The notes under the pieces are model-generated. The model saw nothing but the letters and a program-made list of their open reading frames with translations, searched no databases and was not told the origin of the DNA. This document shows positions 41,917 to 55,039 of a DNA stretch of 64,000 bases, piece after piece (position 1 is the first letter of the stretch; each line of letters begins with the position of its first letter). The stretch covers positions 15,144,178 through 15,208,177 of the forward strand of contig CM054140.1 in NCBI GenBank assembly GCA_028751875.1, given 5' to 3'. The DNA is from Rapana venosa (Eukaryota; Mollusca; Gastropoda; Neogastropoda; Muricidae). A program made the translations under genes and the position numbers.

Positions 41917-44900
41917 TCTCTTCTTCTTCTTAAAAACCTTAAGCTCCCAAGGGAGCATAGGGCCTCAACCGTCCTCCACCTTCTCCTGTCTCTGGCAAGG
42001 TCTTGGCCCCCTTCCCATGTCAGGGTGGAGTCTCTCAGCTCCCCTATGCAGGTCTCCCCAGCTGTTTGGGGCGCCCCTTTTTCCTTTTCCCGCGGGTTTT
42101 CCCCTCGAGCCCTTTTTTTTGGTGAGTTTTGCAAAGGCTCCTTCCGTATGTGTGCCGACCCTACGCCATTTCCCGCCTCCTTACTTGGACTTCCATAGGC
42201 TGTTGGATTTTTTACTTTTCGCCCTCATCCACAGTTCGGTACTAATGGCACTCTGTCCGAAACCATCTGAGAATGATGGATCTGCCAGAGACATCCGTTG
42301 ATGAAGTCTGGATCTTAGAGGAGCTGTACGTTTGATGACCCGCCAAGTGCAGACACCGTAAGAACACAGACTTCACGTTGAGTTGAAGATCCTGAGCTTG
42401 TGGTTGTGGAGATTCGCATTTGTTCTCCCATACAGGTATCAAGGATGCAAATGCTTGGCGTGCTTTCTGTATTCTTGCCTTGATGTCATTGTCTGTGCCT
42501 CCTGTCTGGCTGATCTTACTGTCCCAGGTACACAATTCACTGACAGTCCTCTACCTGCTTTCCGCAGAGATTGGGATAGGAGCCTCTTGCTGGTTGTTTG
42601 GTACGCATAAGCTTGGTCTTCTCTTGACGATCCTGAGCCATCACGTTTTCTACTGTGGTATCTAGGCAGTGACATTGCTTTGGATGTGCTGCAGGCGGAG
42701 GATAGCAGAGCCCAGGTCATCGGCAAAATCGAGATTCTTCCAGCTTTTGTCATGAGGTCCATTGATACCTTTCCCGGAAGCTTGCGTAGGCCGTCCTTGT
42801 CACCCAGTCCACACACAAGGTAGAGAGGGGAGACAACAAGCACCCTGTCTGCGCCAAAGAGATCCCGAACGTCGGAGGAGTCTTCCACCATGGATGACCT
42901 GGCAGGAGAATCCTTTCGTAAAGTTGACTTATGAAGTTGACAAACTCTGATGCACACCTTAGTGTAGAAGGATGTTCCAGATAGCTTCTGTCGTCCACGC
43001 TGTCAAAAGGCCTTCCTCAAAATCGATTAAGTCAGGCGTAGAGAGGTGACTGCCATTCTATGGACTGTTTTCCACGATGATCTGAAGGTCCGCAATCTGG
43101 CTCGGAACTACAGGAACGTTCTTTTCTGAAGCCTGCTGTTCCACTCGAAGAGTCCATGTCGAGTCATCTTCATTCGTCCAGGATGACTCTTGTGAGGACT
43201 TTGCAGGGGATGGACAACATGGTGATACTCGACAATTTCCACACGGGAGAGGTCGCCGTCTTGGGATCTTCACAAGCATGGCCCTTCTTTCAGTCTGCTG
43301 GCACCTCCACCATTTGATCCAGATCAGGTCGAGCAAGCGTGAACTCGTCAACGATGTCACAACCCCCACCGTACCCACCCCCCCCCCCCTGTAACCCCTA
43401 CCCCCCCCCCCCCCCACCACCCCATACCACCCTTACCCACACCCCCCCCACAACCACCCCCGCCAAACCCAACCACCCCTCACCCCACCCCACCCGCACC
43501 CCACACCCTCATACCAACCCCCCACCACCCCTTACCCCTGCACGAACCCAACCCATACATGCTACCACCCCGTACCACCCTAGACCCCCAACCGTCACAC
43601 CACCACCCACCCAACTACTACCCTCCCCCTACCCCAACCCGACCACCACCAACCCACCCAACAAACCACACCCCCCACCAACCCAACCCTCCCCCCCGCC
43701 CCCTACCAACCCACGCCACCCCCCCCTACCCCCCTACTACCCTACTAAACCAACCCCACCACCACCCGCCACCCCCACCCAACCCAACCACCTAACCCTT
43801 ACCCTGAACCCTACCCACCCTGCCCCCCACCACCCCCCCACCACACCCCCGGGCTAACCCCAACACCCCCACCCCACCTCCCACCCTACCCCCCCCCCAC
43901 CCCACCCCTCACCACCTCCCAAACCCACCGACCCCCCCATACCCCCACCCACCCCCCACCCCCCCTTACAACACTCACTACACAACCCACTACCACCACT
44001 CGTACCCCCCCAACCAACACCCAACCCACCCCCCCCCTACTAACCAACACCAACACAAACTCATTACCCACCCCCTACCCCCTACCACCCCCCCGCCACT
44101 ACCCCCCACACCCCGACCCCAACAACCCTTACCCCCCCCCACCCCCCCCCCCCACCCACCCCCCAACCCAGCTAACCCAAACCCCCCAACCCCCCTACCC
44201 CCTACCCACCCCCCCCCCCCCACCAACCCCAACGACCCCCCAAACCACCCCCCCTGACCCCCCAACCCAACCACCCCCCCCACCACCACTACCCCACCCC
44301 CACCTTACACCGACCCCAACTACCCCCCCCCTACACCACCCCCCTACCCCCACCCCACTAACACCCACCCACCCCCCCCTACCCAGAACCCCCCCCCCAC
44401 CCCCCCCCCCCCCCCGCCATCCAAATACCCCCACCCCACCCCCACTACCCCTCCACCCTCCCCCAACCCACCCAACCCCCCACCCACTAACCAACCCCCC
44501 TACCCCTACTAACTAACCACCCCCGCCGCTCATACCCAACCCCCAAACCCCACCACACCCCCCCCACACCCACCCCCCCCACCGGATACCCAACCCCCCC
44601 CACCCCCCCCTCCCCCCCCACATACCCTACCAACCACTAACCAACCCCCCACCCCCAACCACCCCAACCCCTACCACCACTACCCCAACCCCATCCCAAC
44701 CACCCCCTACCTTACCCAAACCAAACTAAACCCCCCGTCCTACGCAATACCACCCCCACCCATAACCCCCCCACCACTACCACCCACAACCCACCAACCC
44801 ACCCCCCCCCCCACCACCCCCCTACTACCCCCCCCAAACCCACACCTAAACCAACCTGACCCACCTAACCCCAAAACCCACACCCTCCCCACCCCCCCAC

Positions 44901-47050
44901 CAAACCTCCCCCCAAACCCAACCAACCAAGCTTTAACTACCCCGCTACCGACCCACCCGCCTAACCCTATCACTCTACCCCCCAACCACCCACCCCCCCA
45001 ACCACCCCTACCCACCCCACCCAACTAAAACTACCCCCCCACCCCCCCACCACCCAACCAACCAGCCACCCACACCCTACCACCCCATAACCCGTTAGAC
45101 CAACCCCACCCCCCTACCCCCCCACCCCAACCCAATAACCCATACCCCCCCCCGACACCCCCGCTACACCACCCTGACCCTGTAACCTCACCACCCCACC
45201 ACCCCATACCACCCCCTACCACCCCACCCTTCCGGTCAAGGGCTTCTGCCGGAATTATTGTCATGCCGCAGCTTTCCGTTCCTTCAAGCTGTCTGATGCC
45301 TTTCGGATCTCTGTCTTGGTGATCTCATCCAATGTTGATTCGAGAGTGTTCCCCTGGCTCCAGCTGAGGTCGTTCCTCTGGGGCTGGTCGATTCAAGACC
45401 TCCTGAAAAATGCAACTTTATTTATTCCCTCTTGTACTGGTCTTCAACAGAGTGAAAAGCTCCCTTCCTCGTCTCTGACAGGTCTGTTTGGTTGCTGCAC
45501 GCCCGCTCAGAATTCTGGAGGTGGCATAACAGGGTCATGATGTCTCCCTTGCCAGCAGCCTCTTACTGCTTCATCTGCCGAGGCATTGATGCGAGCTCGT
45601 TTGTCTGCACGTCATGAAGCTCATACTTGGCTTCTTTGGCAAGTATGGAGTACTTGGCTGTTTGCTCGCCGCTTCTGTTGCGGTCGAGCTCGGTTCAGCT
45701 CTTGTTTGGCTAGCCTTGCTTCCCTCCACTTTCTCCCAGGTCTCATCCTTGATCCATGGCGTCTGAAGGTGGTCCTTTGTGTTCCACTGTTTTTTCAGTC
45801 TCCTCTGACTGGAGGCATCTTGAAGCAGTTGTGAAAAGTGAGATCTGAAATGCCTGCTTTGTGTCTCTTGTTTTCAATCTCAAAACGTTGAACTTTTTCC
45901 TTGATTCTGCATAGTCTTTCTTGCAGACAAGTAAAGCCGCATCTTGATCTTGGTGACCACAAGGAAGGTGGAGCTGACCCTGATGTCTGCATCCGCGTCT
46001 TACACTCACTCTTTGTAAGGGACTCTGGTAGCGTTGTCTCACCATGACGTGATCTATCTGGTTCTCTGTCTGGTGGTCGGGGAGACCCAGAGGTGCTTTG
46101 TGGCAACGCTGGAGTGGAAAAAAGCGTGCCCCCAATCACAAGGCTTTGTTGGCAGCACAAAAATCAGCGACGCAGTTCACCATTTTCGTTTATGTTTCAA
46201 CCCATGTCGATCCCATCTCCCGCTCACTATCAGTGTTGTCATCCCGACCTGGCATTCATGCCCCCCCATGAGGATGAGCATGTCCCCGTCAAATCGGAAT
46301 CTTGTCTACCACCGGACTGGAGCTGGGTTGTAGAAGTTGACCCTTGTCTTCCTCCTCCGGCTTTGTTGGTAGGGGCGTAGCACATGACAAGGGACACCTT
46401 CTGGAAGCGCGACTCAAACCAGCGGTGAAGATGCGGTCCGAAACAGGCTCCCCATTCCATCAGGCTCTTGTCTGCATTTTGGACAGCAGGAGACCTACGC
46501 CAGCTTCGTAGACGGTCTTCTTCACTTTACACCGAGTAGAGCAAGGTTTTCTCCTGACTGTATCTTGTCACTCCGTGACCATATCCACTGACTTCAGACA
46601 TGGCCCAGGAGTGTGAGGCGATATTTTTGTTCATCTCCCTCACTTGTAATGCCTGGCGCACACTGTCCGGTTTCCCAGGGGTCCTCATTACCATGTTTCC
46701 AAGTAGGACCGCCAATGTGACAACACAAAACCTCCGGGACTTCATCAGGGGCGTCTCTGGTTATGAGGGTCGACATCCCTGCAGCTTCCTACGGTTTTGG
46801 CTGCAGCGCGCATAGGTTTCCTTGAAGGATCCCCCGATCTCCCAAAGACTGAGTTGGCAAGAGTTTTTTTCTGTTTAAGGTTTCCGTAACAGGGTTTGTT
46901 TTTACGAGCAGGGTTGTTAGCCCTGTGTCCAACCCCCTTTAACCTAGGGGAAAGGTGCCTCCTTAGTCGCCTTTACGACATGCCTGGATGGCGGCAGGGT
47001 CCTATTCTTGCAATGCTCGCTTTGCAAGCATACCCCGGAGACCCACGGGG
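41917..47050 (-). mobile_element. Second copy of the RTE LINE, error-rich, with C-rich insert
   Basis: Same target site and flanking GAGATCTAAGATTT as 30405-33626. The body carries indels every few tens of bases, and the C-rich stretch 43365-45232 splits it at the base equivalent to about 31845. Confidence 0.85.
43365..45232. other. C-rich, nearly G-free low-complexity insert (likely artefact)
   Basis: About 1.87 kb made almost only of C, A and some T (CCCACC/CCCCAACC-like, no stable unit). Present only in copy B, between GATGTCACAACCCCC and AGGGCTTCTGCCGG. In copy A these are separated by only a few bases. Glycine/valine/tryptophan-rich minus-strand frames across it are meaningless. Confidence 0.85.
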
Positions 47051-47826
47051 GAGATCTAAGATTTTGGCCTAAGTTTTTTTTCCTGTTGATTTATCTCAGG
47101 GTTTTTTTGTTTTCCTTTTGAGTTTCAGATTTAACTCCAAGGTTTCTTTGCTTTTTCAGCTGTAGATTCTGCCCTCACACCCCCCCCTCCCCTAAACATG
47201 TGACCACCCCTTAAGTCTTTATGTGGCTACCTCAATGGTTTTTTTTGTGGAAAAAAAACGGTTGCATACGCAAAAATTGGGCCATTTGTAAACCTTAGAG
47301 GTCTAACCAAGGAACGAACAGCACACCCCCTTCCCCCCAAAAAAAAATCCCAAACCAAACCCAAATCTTGTGACCTAAGCTTAGTAACTAACAACGTGGA
47401 AAAAAAGGGTAGTGAATTGAAGTAAATCATAGACTTGTGTTATTTCATCTGGACCTCTATCATTTTTTTGTGTGAAACAGGGAACAACAGGTCAAATGAA
47501 GTAACCTTGTACTACATAATATGTGATTTTTCAAGTGAAGTTAGTTTTCCTGAAACTCCTGTGTGGATTTAAAAAAAAAGTGGAAATGAAAGAAAATGAA
47601 GAATTGTTTTGGTATCTAAGGGATTATTCAAATAAAGTTAATTTGCCTAAAACTTTAGTGTAGATGCTTAAGTACTGTGTGAAAAGAAATATTAAGAAAT
47701 GAAGCTCCTTTTTTTTTTAGTATAACAGGAATTGTTTAATTGAAGTTGGTTTGCGTAAAACGCCAATGTGAACGTTAAAGAATTGTAGTGAAAAGACAGT
47801 GCACGATTTCCATGTGACTGATTGCA

Positions 47827-47991
47827 GGAACCAAAGAAAGACCACAGCACAAGTGTGCAGGAAGGTGGGGGGCAGGACCACAGCTGAGGGGTCGGGGCAG
47901 CAGACATCCTCACAGAGAGACCATGACAACACCGCTGAAAGAAAACAGAGCACAACACAGCTGACCTTGTCAACAGCGTGACAAAGAGTGA
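47827..47991 (+). pseudogene. TRMT13: Second copy of TRMT13 exon 13
   Basis: Starts after the same ATTGCAG; several small deletions compared with 34427-34595 break the frame. Donor GTGAGT is present. Confidence 0.8.
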
Positions 47992-48730
47992 GTCCTTGAT
48001 CACCATACCACTCCACACCATGCCCTAACCATGCCATGCCACACACACACCAAACACACCACACAAATACAAGCTACAAAACACACTATAACCACAACAA
48101 TCTCGAATCACCACACATCATATCTCATAACCAACATCATTCCACATAACCAACCCAACACACCACTGACATACAACTGACTAACAAAACTGCAACGAAC
48201 CACAGCACCACATCTCAAGCCACACACCACACACACACAACATCCCCACACACACAACCACACACACACACCACCACACCATGCACAACACACTCAACAC
48301 ATCAAACACACCTGCTCCACTACCATGACGCACACAACCTACAAGAAGATCAAATATCTTACAGAACAAAAAAGAGCTACAGATACACGCTCATATCTCA
48401 TACCACAAATCTACTCACAATAGCAATGAGCATCAGAACTGTAAACAAGTAGGTGACAAAAATTAACTGAACACACACACACTTCAGAGCATAACACAGC
48501 AACAACACAAAACACACACACAGAAACACACACACACACATACACAAACACCAGTAGCACAGAGCACTCAGACACAATGTATACACTAGACACACTTATT
48601 ACTCCAGACGCTGCAGTCACGAACACAGAACACACGCTCTGCTCAACAGACTCTCTAAACATGACAAATGATACCAGGCCATTCTATCGCGTCATTCAAA
48701 CTACAGATTCTACATTCTGCTAGTAAACTC

Positions 48731-48898
48731 CAGAGAAAGTTGCTGTGACGGAGAACCCAAGGAGCGTGGGGTGCGTGCAAAAAACTTGATCGATTTTGCA
48801 CATGTAGATATAGGACCAGGACAGCAAAACTCATGTTTGAGCAAATCGTTCAAAAAACAGCAAATTATGCTGAATGCTACCCCAGCATGAATCAATAA
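48731..48898 (+). pseudogene. TRMT13: Second copy of TRMT13 exon 14, corrupted
   Basis: Recognisable as TTGATCGATTTTGCA and GAATGCTACCCCAGCATGAA, but frames are lost. Sequence quality recovers from about 48955 on. Confidence 0.75.
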
Positions 48899-51119
48899 CC
48901 TTAGATGTGGCCAAAAAACCAGTACAGCAAAAAGTCACCATTGTTGAACCTGGCAAAATTCTGTTTAAAAAAGCCATTTTCATAGGGAGATTATATCCCC
49001 AGAGTTGGATAAAAACTGTCGCATATGCAAAATCTCACCATTGGTGAACTTCGTAACAACATAACAACCAAAAAATAAGGAGATTATAACACAAACATCC
49101 CTGAAGTCAGAAAGTGGCTACCTACATAGTGGGGGAAAGTGATCAAATTCGTAAAAATCTTACCATCTGTAATCTTGGAGCTCTAGTCGAGGAGCGAGGA
49201 AAAAACCAAACATGCAAACTTCTCATCCAGAGTGTACTTACTATCTCACAACAATTCCCAGGTGTAATGAGTGAGTCAGAGAGCATATTCTGAGTGACCT
49301 CCAAGGTGTTAGGCTGGGGAACATGCAACAACAACAGCAACAACATAGATAAATATACGTGCAGGCTGGAAAAGCAAAATAGAGAAAGATGATTTTAAAA
49401 GGTTGTTTTTCCCTATAGTGTACACTGATTATGCTTTAAACAATGACACATCCTGAGAATTGTCTAGTCTTGAAAGTTTGTTGGTTGAAAGGAAAGATTG
49501 AATAAACAAGAGTTGATTATGTATACATGTATGTGTGTCTTATGTTTTTAGACAGGGATTTTTGTATGTGACTGTTTGTACCTGTGTGTGGTATGCCAGT
49601 AATTTCTATACAGGTAGAGCAGCCCGTTATATACACTTATAAGAAACGTGCTATAATCAGAAGGCATACAGTGTGTATTTGCATGCATGTCATTGCTCAT
49701 TTATGGGCGATCAGTAAGGATCTTAGCATTTTGATTGTATTAACTTTCTAAAGTTATGTCATAGCTATAGTTATGGCAGTCCTGATGTTGTAAAGTGACG
49801 TGTGGTATGCCCAACTATGGCACGCTTCAGGTTTTTAGAAAAAGAAGAGTAGCTGACAGCATTCAGTCAAAGGGAAACTACTCAGGCTGTTAGATTAACC
49901 ATTTCTCTTGACCAGTGTTCTTTGGTTTTTAACTGTCCAAAAACTTCTGTTCATAGTCTGCTGAACACAGAGTTTTCTTTAGTGCAATTTTTTTTTGCTG
50001 TTGATTTCTGCACTTGTAAGAGAGAGAGTGTTGCTGAAATGTGCCAACTGTCCCTTACTTTAAAGCTTCTGCCTGTGTTGTGTTTGTGATGAGATCTGAT
50101 CCTGGGTGTTGGGGCCTGATTGGTACGTATCTTCAGTTTTCTTTGTCCTGAGAGGGAAACTGAGACTGTCATATGCAGCAAGGAGTATATTATGTAAATT
50201 GGCCTTATGTTCAAATTGAACATTCTAGACAGTTATCAGCAATGAAGAAGTCTCTAAGTATGATTTTGAAAAATGATTCTCTTAGTATGATTAAGAAAAA
50301 AAAAAAAGAGTGACAGCTTTTAGTGTCAAACCAAGGAGGAAGGTGGTAGGATGATTTAGACATTCACCTTCCTAACAAGTAAACCATGAAGTTATGGGTT
50401 CGATTCCCAGCCTCGCCCTTTCTTCCCAGTTTGACAGGAAAAATTTAACTGAATGTCAAGTCTTTCGGAGGAGACTCTAAACCAGTTGGACCCGGATTGT
50501 GCATGTAAAAATGAAAACCCACAACAGTTGAAAACTGGAAAGAGGAGGGAGAGACTTCCTGACTGTTGTGGCAAAATGGGTAGGTTCAATTCCCAACTGT
50601 ATCCCCAAACTCAGAATACAGCTACCTCACTGGTGGGTGGGGGGGGGGGGGGGGGGGGGTGGAAGGGTTACCTACACAAAAGTCTCACCATCAGTGAACC
50701 TCAGAGCTCTAGCTATGGAACAACAACAACAACAAAAAAAGTATATAACGTTACATGGTTATAAAAAGACATGGTAGAAGGGGTGCATGAAGACTTTCTT
50801 CTATCCAGGTCTGCTTAAAGTTTCTTTCATCTTTCCAGTATCAGGTTGAAGAATGTCTCTTTGCTCCTGTATTGTTCTGGAACTCGGTGCTGATCCTGAA
50901 GGCAATGACAAGCAGGGCTAAAACCATTGTGTTGCACAGGCTGGGTGTAGGTTGGCATAGCATCTTGTTTGGCACCATTGACGTGTTTGTGAGAGTGAGC
51001 AGGCTTCTGATTTCACCATTGTTCGGAACGCAAGCTATCAGGCTGCTGTGAAACTGTGGTATCCTGTGGAAAAATCTATCTCCACTGCCAAGTTAAGACA
51101 GGAATGGTGATCTCATGTA

Positions 51120-51417
51120 GCTGCCTGTGTCTAAAAAGTATGTTCTTTCGAGCCAGAAGGCCCATAGAGCCGGAGCTTATCCCGGTTTCTGTAGCGTTAA
51201 GCGAACTGATGGTTTTTCACCACCCCTGTGACAGGACGCTAGTCTGTCGCCAGATACTTCCCCAGCAGAGCTGGTACCCACTTGTACACCTGGGTGGAGT
51301 GAGGAAAATAGGAGTAAAGTGTCTTTCCCAAGGGCACAACACCGAGCCGAGTGGGGATCGAACCCGCGACCTCTGGATCACGAGTTGACCGCCTAAACCA
51401 CTCGACCACGGTGCCTC
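51120..51417 (-). mobile_element. Second copy of the class II-headed SINE
   Basis: Same as 37830-38137, with the same flanks. Confidence 0.75.
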
Positions 51418-51659
51418 CGCCTGTGTCTAAGTCCGTAGTGAAATATACCCAGGATCCCACCATTGGAAATTTGGCCCAAGGGAAGACTTATTTGAAAAAA
51501 ATAACCAAAGCCAAAACCAAACCCCACCCCCTCCCCCCCAAAAAATCCACCACCATCACTGACACCCCCCCTCCCCCCCCACCTAAAACAACCCCCCAAA
51601 CAAACCCAACAACAAAAAACAAAGAACAAAACAACAAGTTACAACAACACACACATGTG

Positions 51660-51701
<42 letters not shown>

Positions 51702-51909
51702 ACACACTACCAGCACACAAGCATGCGCACACACACACACACAAACAAAAAGCAAACAATAAAAAAAAAATTCACCACCCTGCTCTGACATTGAAATTGC
51801 AAAGTCAAGTTCATTTAAAAAAATAAAATTGTCTGGCTTGTACTGAATGGTCTGGGATGGCAAGTCATCTGATAATCAATTATAGATGCATTAAGGAGCT
51901 GACTTTTCA

Positions 51910-52110
51910 AGATGACTGTGTGGGTGGTCACTAGATCTAGCTGCTGGTCAAGGTGACTGTGTAGGTGGTCACTAGATCTAGCTGCTGGTCAAGGTGACTG
52001 TGTGGGTGGTCACTAGATCTAGCTGCTGGTCAAGGTGACTGTGTGGGTGGTCACTAGATCTAGCTGCTGGTCAAGGTGACTGTGTAGGTGGTCACTAGAT
52101 CTAGCCGCTA
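51910..52110 (+). repeat. About 40-bp minisatellite, 5 units (copy B)
   Basis: Same unit as 38662-38825 with one more repeat. A length allele of a VNTR is the simplest explanation. Confidence 0.9.
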
Positions 52111-52163
52111 AGTCATGAGACACTTGTCCACGCCTTCAGGCAGACTTATCAAGTTTTCAGAAG

Positions 52164-52361
52164 ATGGCTTTTGGCAGAAAAAAACCGATCCGTTTCTTCA
52201 TGTTTACGACTGTCATCACAGCTGCCACTGTACTGTGTAGTATAAGACGGCGTAATTACCCCCATGTTTACTGGAGACATCACTCAGTCAGTGACCTTCC
52301 TTGCTGCCGTTCATTCGCCCACTTCACTTGTAAAGAGATGCTCGTTTTAAGAGTATTGTAA
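52164..52361 (+). CDS. Hypothetical short ORF (copy B)
   Basis: Identical translation to 38876-39073. No family recognised. Confidence 0.15.
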   Translation: MAFGRKKPIRFFMFTTVITAATVLCSIRRRNYPHVYWRHHSVSDLPCCRSFAHFTCKEMLVLRVL

Positions 52362-52488
52362 CTCAAGTTGGCTTACCACGCGCGCACGCACACACGCACA
52401 CACACACACACACACACGACACACACACACACACAATCCTCTCGCTCATGAGAGAGAGAGATTGTGTGTGTGTGTGTAAAAGAGAGAT

Positions 52489-52525
<37 letters not shown>

Positions 52526-53879
52526 GGGGCTCATTTATGGGCTGTGGCCTAATGAATAAACATCCGAATCCGAATCTCTCTCTCTAAGAAGTACACACTA
52601 CCCACCTAACCACCCTTCCACCACACACACACACACACCCACACGTCACAACAAAATTGAACACCAACGTATACTGGCATTCTTATGTCTGCATGTGTAC
52701 TCGTAGCCTGTGCACTTACATTCACGCGCTCCATGAAAACATAAGGCACGCTCGCGATCTACTTATAGTTAAAAAAATAAAACCCAACCAAAAAGAAAAA
52801 ACCAAACAAACAAACAAACAAAAAAAGGAAAAAGAAAGAAAAGACTTAAACTAAACAGCTGACCTTGAAACACATACAAGTCAACGTGCCAACTCCAGCC
52901 ACATGTACCTTACCTTACCTCCAGCAACCTTCAACACCCTCACCGCCCCTACTTTCACTCCCTCCCCCACCCCCACCCCTCCCACTTCAGACTAGGCCTA
53001 CTATAATACCTGAGACCTCCCACCCACCTCTACCACCATACACTAAGATTCCCTCATCAGTCTCTCTCCCCCCCCCCCCCCCCCCCCCCTCCCCCCTCAA
53101 ATCCCACCCAGTGCAGAGAAATGGAAGCCTCCCTTTCAGTTCTCGTCCCCACCACCCCCACCCCACCATAGCAACAATTCCCCCACCCACCTATGCTGGG
53201 TGCATATTCAACCCATCTGAAGTCGGGTTAGTATGACGTCACTGGTGATCTCAACAATTTTTTTTTTCACTCTCGTTCTCGGAAAAGCTGACCGCAAGTC
53301 AAGTTGAAAAACAAACAAATGATGTAGTTCATGCATATTAGCTTTTGTAGCAGAAGAGACAAAAAATATATACCCCCCCCCCCCCCCTTTCCACGAATTA
53401 TAAAAAACCAAAAAAAACCAACAAAAACAAAACACGCGGGTGACGTCATATCTAACCTGACTTGAAAAGCATTGAACATATGCCCCACCTCACTGACTAC
53501 CTGAGACAAGCCATGTCCTCCTCCCTGCCTCCTCTCCTCTCCACCCCTCCCCTTCTCCACCTACCTTTTTCACAGCATCAGCAGTGACTGGCGCAGCAGC
53601 AACGGCAGCAGCAACAGCGACTGCAGCAGCAGAATCCGACACTGCTAGCAATGATGGCACGTAATGTGAGTGAGTTCCACAGTCCTTTTACAAGGTTGCT
53701 GCGCTGCACTTGCTCCTGCTGCTGCTGCATGCTGCATGCTCCGCATCTGCGAATTTTAGTTTGTTGGTTGGTTTCTTTCTCTGTTTAAATGGTTCTTTCG
53801 CTGTGTGTGTGTGTGTGTGTGTGTGTTTTCAATCCAATCTGTATGCTCCTGGTCGTGTTTTATTTATTTATTTCTTCTT

Positions 53880-54010
53880 TTATTCATTCATTTATTTATT
53901 ATTTCGAGGCTAATGCAATAAATAATCATGAGCTTAGTTTACATCCTGTTCCCGTGTGTATGCGGTTTTGTACATTTTGGCATCCGTTCCCAACGGCACA
54001 AATAGTCTAC
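53880..54010 (-). mobile_element. SINE family 2, 3' fragment
   Basis: TTCGAGGCTAATGCAATAAA, CATCCTGTTCCCGTGTGTAT and CAACGGCACAAATAG are the family 2 end in reverse orientation. Confidence 0.55.
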
Positions 54011-54029
54011 TCTTTCAAAAAGAAGTACA

Positions 54030-54300
54030 GGCTTTGTGTTGTGTGTGTGTGTGTGTGGTGTGTGTGTGTGTGTGTGGGAGTCAACCCAAGTGTGTGTGTG
54101 TCTCTGTGTGTGCGTGTGTGTGTGTGTGCGTGTGTGTGTGTGTGTGTGTGCGTGTGTGTGTGTGTGTGTGTGCGTGCGCGTTCGCACCCGTGCATGGACA
54201 CCCGTTCTTATGACCGACTTAAGTTTATCTTTTTGGCCGTGTGCGCGCGCGTGTGTGTGATGTGATGTGATGTGATGTGTGTGTGTATGTGTGTGTGTTG
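54030..54300. repeat. (GT)n/(GTGC)n microsatellite
   Basis: Long GT runs with GCGTG interruptions; ORFs here are Val/Cys repeats. Confidence 0.9.
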
Positions 54301-54462
54301 CTGGAACGGGAGGGGCGGACTTGGGCCATTGGACTGGTGAGGGACAATTTTTGATCTGAGGGCCCTGTCTAGTTTGCCGGCCAAAAATGAGACAAAAATT
54401 GAATGTTCGTTTTATGTTGATCCCCCCAAAGGTCTCTCTTCCCAGCTGATGCTCTTTCGCTC

Positions 54463-54665
54463 CAACACACACACACACACACACACACAGGCACATACAC
54501 ACACACACACACACACAACCCCCACACACACACACACACACACACCCCCGCGCGCGCACACACACCACACCACACCACATAGCACCACACACACTCACAC
54601 ACCAGAGCACAACAACACCACACACACAAACCAGAGCACAACAACACCACACACACAAACCAGAG
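54463..54665. repeat. (CA)n with CCAGAGCACAAC minisatellite
   Basis: CA runs followed by three copies of a roughly 33-bp unit containing CCAGAGCACAACAACACC. Confidence 0.9.
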
Positions 54666-55039
54666 CACAACGACACTCACATACACTTTTTCCTTTCAAC
54701 ATCCTCCCCCCTCCCCCCATTCCCCCCGCCCCCCCCCCCCCCCCACACACACACACACACACACATCCCTAGGCTTCTCCTCATGTCCTCTGAACAAACA
54801 GGAACAGTAAGAACAAGATTTTATCTTTAAAAGACACCAGCGCCAGGGTGGGGGGAGGGCATAAAATGACAAATTCAAATGCATTCGTTCCAAACGACAG
54901 AGTAACGCAGACGTTCAGTCGCCATGCAAGCAAAATGACTGATAGGAAAACAATAAATAATACAACACATAGAGACTCAATTTTTAAAAATTGGTGCAGC
55001 ATTTGAGTATTATACAGTCACGCTTTCGCCGCATGAAAC

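Larger units (their letters stand above)
39967..52733 (+). repeat. Copy B of block 28393-39466 (probable unmerged contig overlap or haplotig)
   Basis: Base-for-base similarity starts at AAATTCCATATATT (28393 in copy A) and runs through GTAGCCTGTGCACTT (39452 in A, 52718 in B), same orientation. It includes TRMT13 exons 11-14, the RTE insertion, all SINEs and the short ORF. Small differences outside the error-rich zone (4 versus 5 minisatellite units; an indel at 38589-38657 versus 51868-51908) are of allelic scale. Confidence 0.9.

Noticed and set aside
43339..45264. Long Pro/Thr-rich and Gly/Val/Trp-rich ORFs on both strands
   Set aside because: Produced by the C-rich artefact insert; absent from copy A.
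39967..52733. A second TRMT13 gene or processed pseudogene
   Set aside because: Introns, retroelements and intergenic sequence are copied too, so it is neither retroposed nor an independent gene; assembly overlap fits better.
53574..53660. CAG-rich stretch as a possible polyglutamine or polyalanine exon
   Set aside because: Frames hit stops within about 30 codons and the borders are weak; better seen as a short trinucleotide-like patch.
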